Shown: piece by piece, positions 1-12,619 of the stretch
Numbering within the stretch: position 1 is the first letter of the stretch
Layout: each line of letters begins with the position of its first letter
NCBI GenBank assembly: GCA_951812925.1
Contig: OX638371.1
Span: forward strand, 49,326,101-49,390,100
Direction: 5' to 3'
Source: Calliopum simillimum
Lineage: Eukaryota > Arthropoda > Insecta > Diptera > Lauxaniidae
Length of the DNA: 64,000 nt
Notes under the pieces: generated by a model
What the model saw: only the letters and a program-made list of their open reading frames with translations
The model's database searches: none
Told to the model about the DNA's origin: nothing
Made by a program: the position numbers and the translations under genes

Positions 1-1910
1 CTGTATATTTTCATATCATCTGCATATATTAGCAAATGAGAGTTTTTAATAATGTGAGTTACATCATTTATTGCTAAAATAAACAGGAGAAGTCCCAAGT
101 GGCTTCCTTGCGGAACACCTGAAGACGCAGTAAATGGAGGTGACAACACCTTCCGAAATCTTATTTGATATGAACGATCAGACAAATAAGATTCGATCCA
201 ACTGACAAAATTTAATTTTTAATTTAAACAAAATTAAGTTATGTGGTAGTTTGTCAAATGCTTTACTGAAATCTGTGTAGATACAGTCAACTTGCCCACC
301 AGAGTCCAAAGAGTTTAATGTAAAAGAAGTGAAATCAAGAAGGTTAGATACTGTAGATGTGCCATTAACAAAACCATGCTGACGTGATGTAACGACTACA
401 CCAGAGCACACCTTGACTTGATCATATATAATTTTTTCAAAAAGCTTTGGTTGATGATAGCTTGGCTATGGGCCTGCAATTTCTTAAAGATTGGACTTAT
501 GAATGATTCCTTCCAAAATTGAGGAAAATAGTTATCGTTAATAGATTTATTAAATAAAAAGCTGAGTGGATGACTCAAGATAGAACTACAATTAATTAAT
601 AATGTTGCTGGAATACCATCAGGTCCACTTCCAAGATCGTCATCAATACATGCAATATATTTCTCCACGAGTTCAGGCGAGAAAGATATTGCATTAAATG
701 AAACTTTCGGGTCGGTTGCCATGAATTGAAAATAGGCGACATCAGGGCTAATTAAATTCGCTGAAAAAGAATTTTTAAATAAATTAGCAAACAACCCCGT
801 AATTATTTCGGGGTTGCTGGTCACCAATTTTGAACTCAGTCGGAAAACCGTCCGATTTTTTTTTTTCGAATCAATAAATCACCAAAAATTCTTGGGGTCT
901 TGAAGAATGTTCAGCTTCATTTTATTCAAATACTCAGAATAAACAGAAGCTGATTTCAATTTGAATTCGTCAAACAGTTTGTTGTAATTTTCTAAATCGT
1001 TTTGGTTTTGGCTACAGATATATTTTTTCCAAGCCCTGTTGTTCAAAAAGCCAGCTTTTTTGAAATTGAATTCATAAATTTTTATAGAAGAACATTTATC
1101 ATTAAAATTATTTTGATCTTATTGGTACAATATGTTCAAAGGTGGATGATAAGTATTAACGACACTAAGGGCATTGAAGGCGTTATTTACAACAATCTTA
1201 CTACTATCTGTAGCCAAAACAAAGTCAAGTTGTCGTCCGTGACAATTCGTTATACAACTAACTTGTTGTAAATCAGTTAGAATTTCGTCAACAAAAATTT
1301 GTTGTTGTCGGGTTTTGTGACAGGACGCATAATAATATGTGTCATCCTCTGACAAAGGCCATTTAAGGTCAGGCAAATTGAAATCACCCAACAATAAAAT
1401 GTCATCATTAAAGTCAAGTTTTTGAGTAATGTATTCTACGGCCTGCGCAAGATTGTCGAAGACTTCTATGCTACTATTAGGAGGAACATACGTGTTAAGA
1501 ATATATAAACTTGACTTGCGAATAATTACCTCTACGCATATTAGTTCAATGTCTGATGCACAAGGAATTTCAAACAATGAACTCGTCAAATGATTTTTTA
1601 TGGCTATTAAGACGCCTCCACCGACTGGAGAAATATCGTCTATGTGTCTGTCTCTTCTAAAAACATAAAAACTATTGTCAAATAACTCCGAGTTGCTAAA
1701 AAAATATCATGCGTCTTTGAACGTAGGCCACTTACATTTTGGTAGTAAAGGGATAGCCGATTTAGTTTTTTGAACTGCGTCTATTTGAAAATCGAGAAGT
1801 CTTCTTAGTTTCTTTGGATTCAGAAATGAAGACATTATCAACCCATGCTTTTGAATTGCACACGGCAGCGAAATGACAAGAAGCTGCCGATATTTTAAAA
1901 GAAGCATGAG
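1..1910 (-). mobile_element. Decayed Jockey-like LINE (endonuclease + reverse transcriptase), runs off the left edge
   Basis: A broken non-LTR retrotransposon read right to left. Its order is an ORF1/ORF2 junction (about 1,700-1,910), then an AP-type endonuclease (about 1,119-1,700), then the reverse transcriptase. The endonuclease shows GDFNLPDLKW, LDFVLAT and a YHPPL motif. The RT N-terminus is at 396-850 (GSGPDGIPA, then FWKESFISPIFKK). The palm is at 178-411 (QHGFVNGTSTVSNLL, then YTDFSKAFDKLPH). At 1-130 a GVPQGSHLG block and the catalytic YADDMKIY run to the window edge. Several stops and frame changes separate these blocks, so it cannot encode a working protein. Such elements copy themselves by target-primed reverse transcription. 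YADDMKIY and the domain order fit the Jockey group of insects; the exact clade is inferred. Confidence 0.88.
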
Positions 1911-2131
1911 CTAGCTTATTGCCAAGTTTCCTACAGAAAATATATACGCCAAGAGGAATGACATTATTTTGTTTTAAAAACTCTTTAATAGTGTCAGAAG
2001 TATTGGAATTGGAAACTAATGCAATGTCACTGCATGCAAATACATACGTACATAAATATTAACAAACAAATACAAAAAATATTATTTAGAAGTAGTAGTA
2101 GAAATATTTTATTGTTCATAAATTAAATTGA

Positions 2132-2371
2132 TTGACATGGTACAAAATGTTTGAACAAAATATAAACCCACATCCAATTTGTCCATATTGTTGTACAGTA
2201 GAAGAACATTTCTTATCCAATTGCATCGAAATCTCTAGAATCTACCAAAATCTTGAAACAGACCAAAATAATAAAAAAAATGTAATCGACTTATTAAAAA
2301 CATCATCCGAAAAAAATATAAAAGACTTTTTGACACTAATAAAAAAACTCAGGTTGCTATACGAAACATAA
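2132..2371 (+). pseudogene. Possible 3' tail of a second non-LTR retrotransposon (CCHC-like knuckle)
   Basis: An open stretch of 79 codons with CPYCCTVEEHFLSNC, a C-x2-C-x5-H-x4-C pattern like the knuckle near the C-terminus of many insect non-LTR reverse transcriptases. It is followed by a lysine-rich tail ending LRLLYET. It lies on the strand opposite to the LINE at 1-1,910, so it would be a separate insertion. No RT domain is attached. An unrelated chance ORF is possible. Confidence 0.4.
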
Positions 2372-3226
2372 AGCTTAACCAGAAGCGGAAGGCATTAGTT
2401 GCAATTGCATCATGTAATGCACTTCAAGGTTATCTTTAAAGTACATATCTTTGTGCTGAACGATTTCAAACGATCGGATTTGGTCAATTTCACAGTGTGA
2501 GCTTAAGCGTAGTTTATGTGATGAGTGGAGTTTAGCTATGAATTTAATTTTCGCTATCATTTGAACATAAGGGCCGCTTAAAGGGGGTACAGACTACACA
2601 GTATGAAATCAGAGTAGGTGATTTTTATAGATTTTTGTTCGCTGAATCCGAATATGACCTTCGATTTGCTAAGTCAAGTCTGAGATCCGAGTTATCCTTG
2701 ATTTAAAGTGCAGAAAACGCTATTTTCAGAAATATAGAGTACGTCCTGAAAGTAGTCTAGTTCACGGCTCAGCTATGATATAATAAATATAAGAATGAGC
2801 TAAGGATTGAGTTTTCTTATTAATATAATTTTTTGAAATTTTTAGGCATAACTTAGAATTTTTTCAAAAACAATTATTTTGATTGCATTTTTCAATAAAA
2901 AACTACATTAACGTTTCTTTCGGTACGATAACGACGTTAAAAAACTTGTAGCAAACTTAACAACAACAGACCGAAATCAACAGTCAAAGTTTGCTACAAA
3001 AGTTGTTAAAATTATGTTATGTTATGTTATTATGTTGTCGCAAGTTAACGACAGCAATATTGTTAATATTATATTTGGGAATACCAATTAGCAACAATCT
3101 TTGTTATTCGCAAGTTAACGACCGAAAAATGTCGGTAAAGAATTTGGGAATTCCACTACAGATATGAAAAAAGTTTGGGTTTTAAAATTTAAACTGTTCA
3201 AGTTTTTATATGGATTTTGAGCCGCT
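2372..3226. other. AT-rich spacer with small imperfect repeats
   Basis: No gene seen. A short inverted pair around 2,945-2,995 (ACTTGTAGCAAACTT against AGTTTGCTACAAAAGT), a TTATG microsatellite near 3,015-3,035, and two copies of CGCAAGTTAACGAC near 3,040 and 3,109 suggest an old MITE relic. Confidence 0.4.
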
Positions 3227-3375
3227 AAATTGGAATCTGCAATTTATTTCTACATAAGTTCTGCAATTTTGGAGATATTGGCCATTCCATTTCGTATCTT
3301 TATTTTTCAGCTCGAATGGACAATATCTTCAAAATTACAGAACTTACAGAGAAATAAATTGCGGATGCGAATTTC
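3227..3375. repeat. Short foldback element
   Basis: The two halves are imperfect reverse complements. TTTATTTCTACATAAGTTCTG near 3,243 pairs with CAGAACTTACAGAGAAATAAA near 3,339, and pairing extends outward into ATCTGCAA/TTGCGGAT. Arms are about 60-70 nt. No coding content. Confidence 0.6.
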
Positions 3376-3383
3376 ATATAACT

Positions 3384-3955
3384 ATATATGAGGAGTAGTC
3401 GAACAAAAGGTAACATTTCCAGTTTTTGACTTTTTGCTTTTATTGAAGAAACGTATGTAAATCTATGAACTACACATTCCAGTTGAATTTGGCGGTTCAA
3501 AGAATAACAGTTCCCAAGAAAACCGCGTTTTTCATCGATTTCCGAACAAAAAGTAACATTTCCACTCAACTTACAGTTTTTTTGTAGTTCTGATGAAAAA
3601 TTACATTTACCTATTTAATAATAACCACTAATCATAGTCTTCGTCGAACATTTTCAGTTGGTTTTATTGCTCCCACAAGGCATCATTTCAGTTTAATGAT
3701 TATCAAAAAGTAAAATTTCCAACATTTCCTGACAAAAGTTAACATTTCCAAATTTCAAACTCAGTTATCTCCATTAATATGAAAGTTTTTAAATGTGTAA
3801 AAACGCGATTGTAAGGCAGTTTTTTTAGTGTATATTTATGCATAAACATATTTAAAAAAAAAAAAAAATGCTACCTTTTTTAATCACATTTTATTGATTT
3901 CTGAACAAAAAGGAAACATGGAAATGTCACTTTTTGTTCGATTACTCCTCATATA
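3384..3955. mobile_element. MITE with about 35-bp terminal inverted repeats and a reiterated internal motif
   Basis: The left end (3,384-3,420) begins ATATATGAGGAGTAGTCG and continues GAACAAAAGGTAACATTTCC. The right end (3,922-3,955) is its reverse complement with three differences. Inside, the phrase GAACAAAAAGTAACATTTCC recurs in direct orientation (3,544, about 3,703, 3,731, 3,903). No transposase. The flank is TA-rich, so a TA target duplication is plausible but not certain. Confidence 0.72.
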
Positions 3956-4580
3956 TTCAGTACTGTCCTTACATAAGTAGACAACATATCGTTCACCCGT
4001 AAAAGCTCTAATCAATCTTCTAAACCTAATTCAAACAATGTCGATATCTTTATTTTTCTCGGAGATATCCTAACCTAAAAAGTTAAAAAATTGCAAAAAA
4101 CATGTTTTCTCATTATTTCAGTCTACGATATTTCGGAGAAAAATAAAGCTATTCAGTAAATATGACATTAAAAATTATAAGAAATTTTGATCACATATAT
4201 AATAAAGTACAACTTATAGCAAATTCAAAATCTAAATGGTAAATCCAAAATATGATATCGCTGTAGGCCTGATTAACATAATTTAAATGAGGTTTAAAAG
4301 AAAAAGATGCTGTATCGGATTCTACGTATGAATGTTCTATATTCTAGTTTTATATTTTTTCCTTGTTTAGGCTAGAATATCTCAATAACCCTGTGAGATA
4401 CAGCTATTCTAAGGCCGAATTCGGACTTAGCATTGCAAAATACATTAAAAATAACAATTTTTGTGTTTGTTTGTTGTGATTTATTTTTTTTTTTTCTTCA
4501 TTTTTTTTATTTTATATGGGATACCTATGTATTTCTGCGATATTTCGCGGAGACGATCAGCTACGATTTCGGGGTTTGCA
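3956..4580. other. AT-rich spacer
   Basis: No gene. A weak inverted pair (TTTATTTTTCTCGGAGATAT near 4,049 and ATATTTCGGAGAAAAATAAA near 4,128) recurs near 6,370-6,410, so it is probably a relic of a dispersed repeat. Confidence 0.4.
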
Positions 4581-5009
4581 TTACGGGGCACCTTTCTGAA
4601 TATTCTCAAGTAAAATTCAGATAAATCGTATGTAGGGCATGGCGAGGGAACGGGTTAAACTCTAAATCGCTCATTACTGCCACAAACCAGGTCCTAAAAT
4701 TCTGAAAAAATTCAAGCAAATTCCTTGATTCCGGGTAAAAAACGAAAAACGCAAAATTTCGCATATAGCCAAAAATCGGCGTTTTTGCCCAAAATTTTGC
4801 GTTTTTCGTTTTTTACTCGGCATTAGGGGCTTACATTAAAAAAACTTCATAAAGAAAGTCGATTTAGTTTTTATCAAGGAATTTGCTTGAATTTTTTCAG
4901 AATTTTAGGCCTGTTCTGTGGCCATACTGAGCGATTTAGACTTTTTAACCCACTCGCCATGTCCCACATACGATTTTACTTGAGAATATTTGGAAAGGTG
5001 CCCCGTAAT
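4581..5009. mobile_element. Long foldback element (arms about 200 bp)
   Basis: A near-complete palindrome. It starts TTACGGGGCACCTTTCTGAA and ends with the reverse complement (AAAGGTGCCCCGTAA). Matching continues inward through GTATGTRGGRCATGGCGAG, AATTCAAGCAAATTCCTTGA and CAAAATTT/GCGTTTTTCGTTTTTTACTC to a centre near 4,790. The right arm has about 50 extra bases near 4,820-4,870. It would fold into a hairpin as RNA or single-stranded DNA. No coding content. Confidence 0.75.
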
Positions 5010-5766
5010 ATATCTACTACTAATGAAATGTGTGCTCTCCCGTATATGATCGGAAATCCTGATTTTTCCGAAATTTTCGGGTAAAATGACCTCCTGACAC
5101 CCCCGCTGTCGACATTTTCTTGTTCACCTGTTGGGAATTTCATTTTACACGTCTAGGAATAATATATAGAATAAGAAAAAAAAAGCCTTTAAAACGTGGG
5201 TCATATAAGGGAAGATATGCCCATATACAGGGTGTCCGGAAAACTTTTACAAATTCACTATTCTTGGCCCGCATATAGGCTTGGGCCCGCATGTAGACCG
5301 CAGGAAATTCTATTTTTAGGCCCGAGCCCACGCCCATCTTTACTCTAAATTATAAAAAAAATTAAACTCATAAAGAGTCAAAAGTAATGTCGTGCACGGT
5401 ATGTGCCATAATAATCAGACTTACTTTTGGACTAACCCACTTTCAAAATAAACGGCTCATATGTAGATATTGGAAAAAAAATGTTTAAGGCCCAACCACA
5501 ACGTGATTAGAGTCTTATACGCATTGCTCTCTTTTGAACGAAAAGCTTGTCAAATTCTTAAGCGAATGAGAAATCAAATTTTCTCTGGATATAATGAAAT
5601 TAATTGAATACAGCGCTTACTGTCAAAAGCAGTGTGGTTGTTGTAGTACCAAATAACATTCTCAGTGTTGCCAACAAATTTTTTCAAATTATTCCATTTT
5701 TCACTTAAAAAAGTAAATTTTTTGATCAAAATTGACCACTGGCACAATACGCATCGTTTTCGTTTT
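5010..5766. other. Spacer with fragments of dispersed repeats
   Basis: No gene. The stretch 5,385-5,470 (AGTAATGTCGTGC..., then CCACTTTCAAAATAAACGGC) resembles the inverted-repeat arms at 12,045-12,200 and 17,810-17,950, so it is a fragment of that family. Confidence 0.45.
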
Positions 5767-5768
5767 TA

Positions 5769-6366
5769 GCAGACCCCGCTTAATTGACGCCTTTTTAATT
5801 GACTTCCCCGGATAATTGAATTAAAAATGCCTAGTGAAACTGTCCTCATTGAATAAGGCACCCAAATCCCCTATTAATTGATTTCCGCTTAATTGGTTTC
5901 CCCGGTTAATCGATAGGAAGAAAATTATTTCCAAATGAAAAATACATGTAAAATACACCTTTTAAAATATCAACAATATTAAAAGTAACATAAATTTTAC
6001 TGATGGAAAAATCTGAACAGTTTTCAATACAGCTCAATAAAGATACTCCGAACTAGCTATGGCAAAGGCAAACCCGTTAAAGTGTCGTCTTTCGTAAAGT
6101 CCATGATTTCCCGGATTATTAAAGGGGTTTGATGAAGCTGATATTTTTAACGCCGACGAAAGTGGATTGTGCTTTACTGAACAACTTTTTATACGCACAC
6201 AATTACAAAATTGTCCCAACATTTTTCTATAGAAGTATCCGTTAGTGAGATATTTGCAAAAAAAAAACTGATATTCGCACCCTTTTCAGCGGGCCCGCTT
6301 GATTCCCCTGTTAATTGAACCGAAAAGTTTGCATTTTTCATCAAATTTATAAAGCGGGGTCTACTG
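5769..6366 (+). mobile_element. Decayed pogo/Tigger-like DNA transposon
   Basis: The ends are inverted: left GCAGACCCCGCTTAATTG (5,769), right AAGCGGGGTCTACTG (6,352-6,366). Each is flanked by TA (5,767-5,768 and 6,367-6,368), the target duplication of Tc1/mariner/pogo elements. At about 6,134-6,180 on the plus strand the frame reads DIFNADESGLCFTE, matching the block around the first catalytic aspartate of pogo/Tigger (CENP-B-like) transposases (family knowledge). The rest of the transposase is deleted or unreadable, and internal CCCCGGTTAATTG-type repeats fill the remainder. It is dead by itself. Confidence 0.75.
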
Positions 6367-6368
6367 TA

Positions 6369-6957
6369 TATCGATATCTCTATTTTTCTCCGAAATATCG
6401 TAACATAAAAAAAGTTCCAAAAATGCACGAAAGACGCCATTGGCAACATTGTTTGATTTATATAAAAAGTTTTTAAAAATGGAATAAATATCAGAAGCAG
6501 TAAAATTAAACTTGTATTTCGTTTTCTTCTTAATATTTATCTTCCATTTGCTTTGTGTTTATGCCAATTGTCAAAACTCAGGGGTGCCACTTGGTCGAAA
6601 ATAGCCAAAATCGGTAGCCTTTCTGTGATTATTGCGCAGATTTAGAGCTAAATCCAAAAACTGTCTGAATTCACCTGTTAAATCTCCGGTGGAGTGTTGA
6701 TAAAAAAACTTCGCAAAACTCTATTTTTTTCGATTTTTTGACTTTGGGAGAAAGTACACTTGTTAAAAGTTTTTAATTTAGTCAAGAGAACATTTTATTA
6801 GAAGCTTAAGATACATTGGACTATTTCTACCAAAAATGTGTAGTAATAATTCGTCTAGATATGTTTGGCCATTTAGCACAAATCTTAACCGGAACTCGCC
6901 AAAAATATCAAAAGGGTTGTTAGTTTACCGTAGACCTTTTTTCTGGTAGTGACCAAG
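6369..6957. other. AT-rich spacer
   Basis: No gene or convincing repeat end seen. Confidence 0.4.
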
Positions 6958-7361
6958 ATAGTGGAGTCAATGAAGCACTTTAGATGGAAGTCCTCAAGAA
7001 CAGCTCCGATTTTGATGATTATTTTTTTTTTAAATTTTATTTTTTTTTTATTTAAAATCAGAAACATTTTGGAGCGCGGTCGGAATTATATAATTTTTTA
7101 AACAATATTTAAAAAAGTTATAAAAAAAAAAATTGTTAAAAGAAATGCAACAAACAAAAATCAAAATAGTCATTTTATATGTATTTGGCAATTCTGAATC
7201 CGAATCTGGCATTAGAATTGCTGTATCTTATATGGTTTCTGAGATATCTTCTCTTTTTATAGGGTCTAAAATTGTGTATATAAAAACTGTTGTCATGTTT
7301 TTCTCAAGAACGGCTTAAGCGATTTTAATGAAACTTTAGAAAAAGATGCGCATTAGCATAT

Positions 7362-7632
7362 TCTAAAGAATGAAATAGACCTTGACTTAGTATATACTTA
7401 TGAAGAGGCATGGCACCGCCCCAAACTTTTAATTTGGTTAAAAAGGTGGGCGTGGCACTTTACCGATTTCGCTCAATTTTTGCCCACTATAAGATATTGA
7501 TAGTCAGTAGCTATGCACTAATTTTCATCAAAAAATTTTATACGGTTCAAAAGATATGACCAAATCAATTTAAAAGTGTGGGGCGGTGCCACGCCTCTTC
7601 ATAAGTATATACTAAGACAAAGTCTATTTCAT
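7362..7632. mobile_element. 271-bp MITE with 9-bp target duplication
   Basis: It is inserted in the left arm of the surrounding inverted repeat; the right arm (about 9,480-9,510) gives the uninterrupted site. TTAGCATAT stands at 7,353-7,361 and again at 7,633-7,641. The ends are inverted: ATGAAATAGACCTTGACTTA on the left and its counterpart TAAGACAAAGTCTATTTCAT on the right, continuing into TATATACTTATGAAGAGGC. A 9-bp duplication suggests a MuDR-like group (inference). Confidence 0.75.
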
Positions 7633-8123
7633 TTAGCATATCGACGGCTTATATTCAATATCCTCTATCTACAATTTTCACGAAAATTAGTTTTTGATGG
7701 TAAAACCTTCATTGAGACAAATGGCATCTATGATATTAATTCCAAACGAAAAATTTGCTTCCAGAGCTATTTTTTCCCATTTAAAGAAATTCACTATCTA
7801 CAGCAATCGATTTTGTGAAATGCAATATCTATCTACATATGAAAAATGAAAGATTTTTCATTTTATTATATTTATTGGGTGGCCGTTATATACAAGGTCA
7901 TGACAAACGGTCGTCAATCGGCTCCAAATGGCGAAAATAAATTTTCTTGATTTTTTCAGTTTTGTATGTTGGAACTTGATAGCCCTGCTGAGTCGTGATT
8001 GGCCCTTCTGTAAACAAACAGATAAGGCTAGACGCATGAAATTTGGTTCAGATGAAAACAATATTACTAGGCTATCTGTGATCAAAAATGGGCGCGATCG
8101 GTTAAACTTGATTTGAAAATTAA

Positions 8124-8398
8124 TACAATTGAGGAGTGTCCGCACCAAAGGGCCTAGGTACCATTTCGAGGCAAAAGTTGTGTCATAATATAAATCGGGT
8201 GACATTTTGTTAGAAATAATAATAATAATTGTTTTCTGTTTTCACGAAAAATTTACTCGATGGCGTGAAATTGATGGCATTATGTTAAAAAAATTATACC
8301 TGTCAAATAAATGATTATTATGGCACATAATATGTATGAAATTACTTTTGCCTCGAAATGGTACTTAGGCCCTTTGATACGGCCACTCCTCAATTGTA
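8124..8398. mobile_element. MITE with about 55-bp inverted ends
   Basis: The left end ATACAATTGAGGAGTGTCCG (8,124) continues into GGGCCTAGGTACCATTTCGA. The right end (about 8,343-8,398) is the reverse complement with few changes (TCGAAATGGTACTTAGGCCC, then CCACTCCTCAATTGTAT). The centre has an ATA microsatellite. No transposase. Confidence 0.75.
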
Positions 8399-8418
8399 TA
8401 TATGAGTCGAACGGTATC

Positions 8419-9145
8419 CAGACGGACTTGTGTATGCAAAACATGAGAACTGAAATATGAGCTCAGATTTTTATATAAAGTACACCCAGTTACTAGAAAG
8501 TAGATGTACCCAGGAGCAAAGGTTTTTATTCCCTACTCCCCGCCCAGGCCTACCATAGTCTTCCGCCCTAGTTTTTTATAGCAGTTTATGGTGGACTGGG
8601 ATTAGTGGTGAGCAAACCATGGTCTTGCATATTGTGTCTTGGTCTCAAAGATGCCAAATTTCGAATTGAGATATGATTTTATGCTTAAACGGGCGTGACA
8701 CACCTATTAACTATAAATTCGAAAGACTAAAAAGCAGTCTTGGTCTTGATGATAATTCTGAGCAAGACCAAGAGCACAGAAGCAATGATTCTAGCGTCTT
8801 GGTCTAATACCGAGACCAAGACCAAGAATCAAGACCAAGACTAATTTTGCTCATCACTAACTGGGATTTTCTTATTACGTATCTAAACTAGGATTTTTTC
8901 TATCATGTAAAAATTCTGAATTATATTTTCTTAGATGTCCAAAAATCACTGTTTTGAGGCCTACTTAGAGCTATATAGCAAGCTATAAGCAAGGATAACA
9001 GGATCTTTACATGATAGAAAAAAAACCAAGTTTAGATTCATAATAAGCAGATCAAAGTTCAAAATAAACGGCTATAAAAAATAAGGACCTATAATAATCT
9101 GAGCTCAGGTTTCGGTTCTCATATTTTGCATTCTCAAGTCCGCCA
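8419..9145. mobile_element. Foldback element with inner palindrome
   Basis: CCAGACGGACTTG near 8,419 followed by ATGAGAACTGAAATATGAGC is the reverse complement of 9,095-9,145 (GCTCAGGTTTCGGTTCTCAT, then CAAGTCCGCCAGG). A second inverted pair sits inside: GTATCTAAACTAGGATTTTT near 8,879 and the match at 9,012-9,043. Between them lies a run with several GACCAAGA repeats (8,625-8,845). No coding content. Confidence 0.65.
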
Positions 9146-9883
9146 GGCACCTAACCTATTTTGAGTTTTTTTTTGCTAAAAAACCATCTATTAATAAATA
9201 ATTCATAAAATAATTGGTTTTTATCATTGTGCAATAGGCTCTATCTGCTTGTTTGAACACGCATTTTATATTATATTTGAATTGCAATATCCTCTATCTG
9301 CTATAATAAGGCGAATAACTAAGATTTTTTTTAATTATTTTATTTGAAGGATCTAGTGGCTCTTTTTAATTAATATCGTAGTACTTCGTTTGATTAACAC
9401 TATAAAAAATAGCGAATAAAACAGTTTTTTTGCTCTCCTGAAAAATTGTGTTTTTGTAGATAGAGTATATTGAATATAAGTCGTCGATATGTTAGCGCGT
9501 ATCATTTTCCAAAGTTTCGTTAAAATCGCTATAGCCGTTCTTGAGAAAAGCATAGCAACAGTTTTTATATACACAAATTTAGACCCTATAAGAAGAGAAG
9601 ATATCTCAGAAACCATACAAGGTACAGGAATTGTAATGCCAGATTCAGATTGAGAATCGCCAAATACATATAAAATGACTATTTTGATTTTTGTTTGTTG
9701 CATTTCTTTTAACAATTTTTTCTTATGAAAATATAACTTTTTTAAATATTGTTCAAAAAATTATATAATTCCGACCGCGCTCCAAAATGTTTGATTTTAA
9801 ATAAAAAAAAAATCATCAAAATCGGAGCTGTTCTTGAGGACGTCCTCATTTTGCCTGTTTTTTGGCCTCATTGACTCCACTAA

Positions 9884-10545
9884 AAATTTATGGTTTGGTT
9901 GGAACTAATAGATTGCGTAGAATATTTTAATACCTGTTAGTAGAGCAGTTTTATTGAAGTAAGGAAAATTTTATAATTTGATAAAATTATAGATACAAAA
10001 TTCAATATCTACTTTATTTCATATAACGAAGTGATTTAATTTAAAGTGTGACCATTTGGTTATGATTGCAATTGTTTGTTTACAATTTTCTGCATGATAG
10101 AAAAGTGTTATTCTGTAGTGGTGCGTTTTGATGAGAACTATTTTAAGAAAATTTTGTTCGAGAATGTCGTCTTTCTCCTTCTAAATCTTATCCATTCGAG
10201 ACAAAAAAGTATCATACATTAATATGATCAGCTTAAAATTATTCATATTTTTTTGCAATTTTATGGATTCTATCTACGATCCTATTATCTTTATTATCTG
10301 TACCAAATTTCATGCATCTCGTAAGTTCAACAAACAGACGGCCACATATACCAAAGGGCCAATCAGGGCTCAATAGTGCCAATCAAGGTTCAACATGAAA
10401 TTCTGAAAAAATCAGGGAACATTTTTTTTCGACATTTGGAGCCGATTGACGACCAGCTATCATGACCTTGCATGTACTGGCCACACTAGTGTATACTGTT
10501 TACTTTGCATATTGGTAGTTTCAACTTATATTGATCTAATATTAC
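9884..10545. other. Spacer downstream of the AlaRS-like exons
   Basis: I looked here on the minus strand for the next AlaRS exons (the block after the FIQYSR segment) and found none. The segment 10,435-10,480 is an inverted copy of 7,885-7,925. Otherwise AT-rich. Confidence 0.5.
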
Positions 10546-11404
<859 letters not shown>

Positions 11405-11484
11405 TTTGCCTGTTTCGATCGCTAGATATTGCCAAATCCTTGCGTTTCATTAACAATTTCTGAAATCCCTGGAGTCAAGATTTA
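11405..11484 (-). promoter_or_regulatory. Putative upstream region of the AlaRS-like copy
   Basis: About 80 bp separate the start codon from the first inverted-repeat arm of the 11.5-19.2 kb complex. No TATA box is recognised. If the gene is live, its promoter lies here or inside the repeat. Confidence 0.25.
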
Positions 11485-12619
11485 TAAGAGCTGCGACATC
11501 GATTTGATTAAACATCGATATTTCACAAAAACATCGACTATTTTTACCATCGATGTTTAGCGTTAGATTTTTTTGCAAAATCGATTTTTAGCATCGATGT
11601 TTTTATTCGATGTTTTCACAAATTTTGTTCCAAAAATACGCATTCATATTCTTTTAATAGTAATGACAAAATTTTTTACTACTAAAAATGGAAAAAATTG
11701 TCGCCTCAGATCAGTTTTTGCAAATAGGAGAACAATATTTGTAGACTATATTCGAGCTTATAAAATTGTTTTCGTACGAGTTATAGCTTGAAAATATCTA
11801 ATTAAGAAAACTGGCAAAGCTGGTAGCGTATATATTAGGGTGGGCCGATTTGGAAACTGACCTCGGCTATCCCCTATATGAAAGCCATTCAATTCTATGA
11901 ATATTTGCAAAAGAAACCATACCTCTGCGTTCAACTTTAGTTCGGCGCATTATCGATCGAAAATTTTACCTTGCATTCAATATTTTTTTTATTTCCATAC
12001 TAAATTTTGAAAATTCTTGTAGAGACAAAAGTAATGTCATAATATGATTTGGCTGGTATTCTGTCAGTAATCAATTACATTGGGTTCTGTTCACATAAAA
12101 AGTTCATTTGATGGTGTGGAATTGGTGGTATGTATTTAAAAAAGTGGCATGGGTCAAATAGCCGATTATTATGACCCACTTTCAAAATAAGCGATTCATA
12201 TTTTTAGATAAATTTTTTCAACCAAAACACCAACCTAGGCTCAAAGTTCATTCAATTCTATAAATATTTGCCCAAGGAACCATATCTCTACGTTCAACTT
12301 TAGTTCGGCGCATTTTCGATTGGAAATTTTAACTTGCGTTTAATATCTATTTGTATACTAAATTTTTACAATTCTTATATGTTTTGGCTGGTATTCTGTC
12401 AGTAATCCATAAAATTGAGTTCTGTTCTTATGGAAAGTTTACTTGATAGTGTTGAATTGATGATATTTCCCGACTAGAAATTTGCTTAGGCATGCCTAAA
12501 AATACATTAGGCCCTAATTGGGAAGCAATGGGGTTAGCCTAAATTATGAATGCCTATTACTTGCCTAGTTAAGTAGGCTTTGGGTTTGCCCAAACTAAGT
12601 TTGCCTAATAAACGCCTAA

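Larger units (their letters stand above)
6958..9883. repeat. Large inverted repeat with nested elements
   Basis: The left arm (from TAGTGGAGTCAATGA at 6,958 to about 7,690) is the reverse complement of the right arm (about 9,440 to TCATTGACTCCACTA at 9,883). Shared blocks include AGAAATGCAACAAACAAAAA (7,139 against 9,690-9,709), TCAAGAACGGC and TATTCAATAT. The space between is filled by other foldback elements listed separately. A further inverted match links 7,885-7,925 to 10,435-10,480, outside this pair, so more than one family is involved. Confidence 0.65.

Noticed and set aside
6958..10485. A single giant hairpin from 7 to 10.5 kb
   Set aside because: The matching segments have different centres, so several families are interleaved rather than one palindrome.
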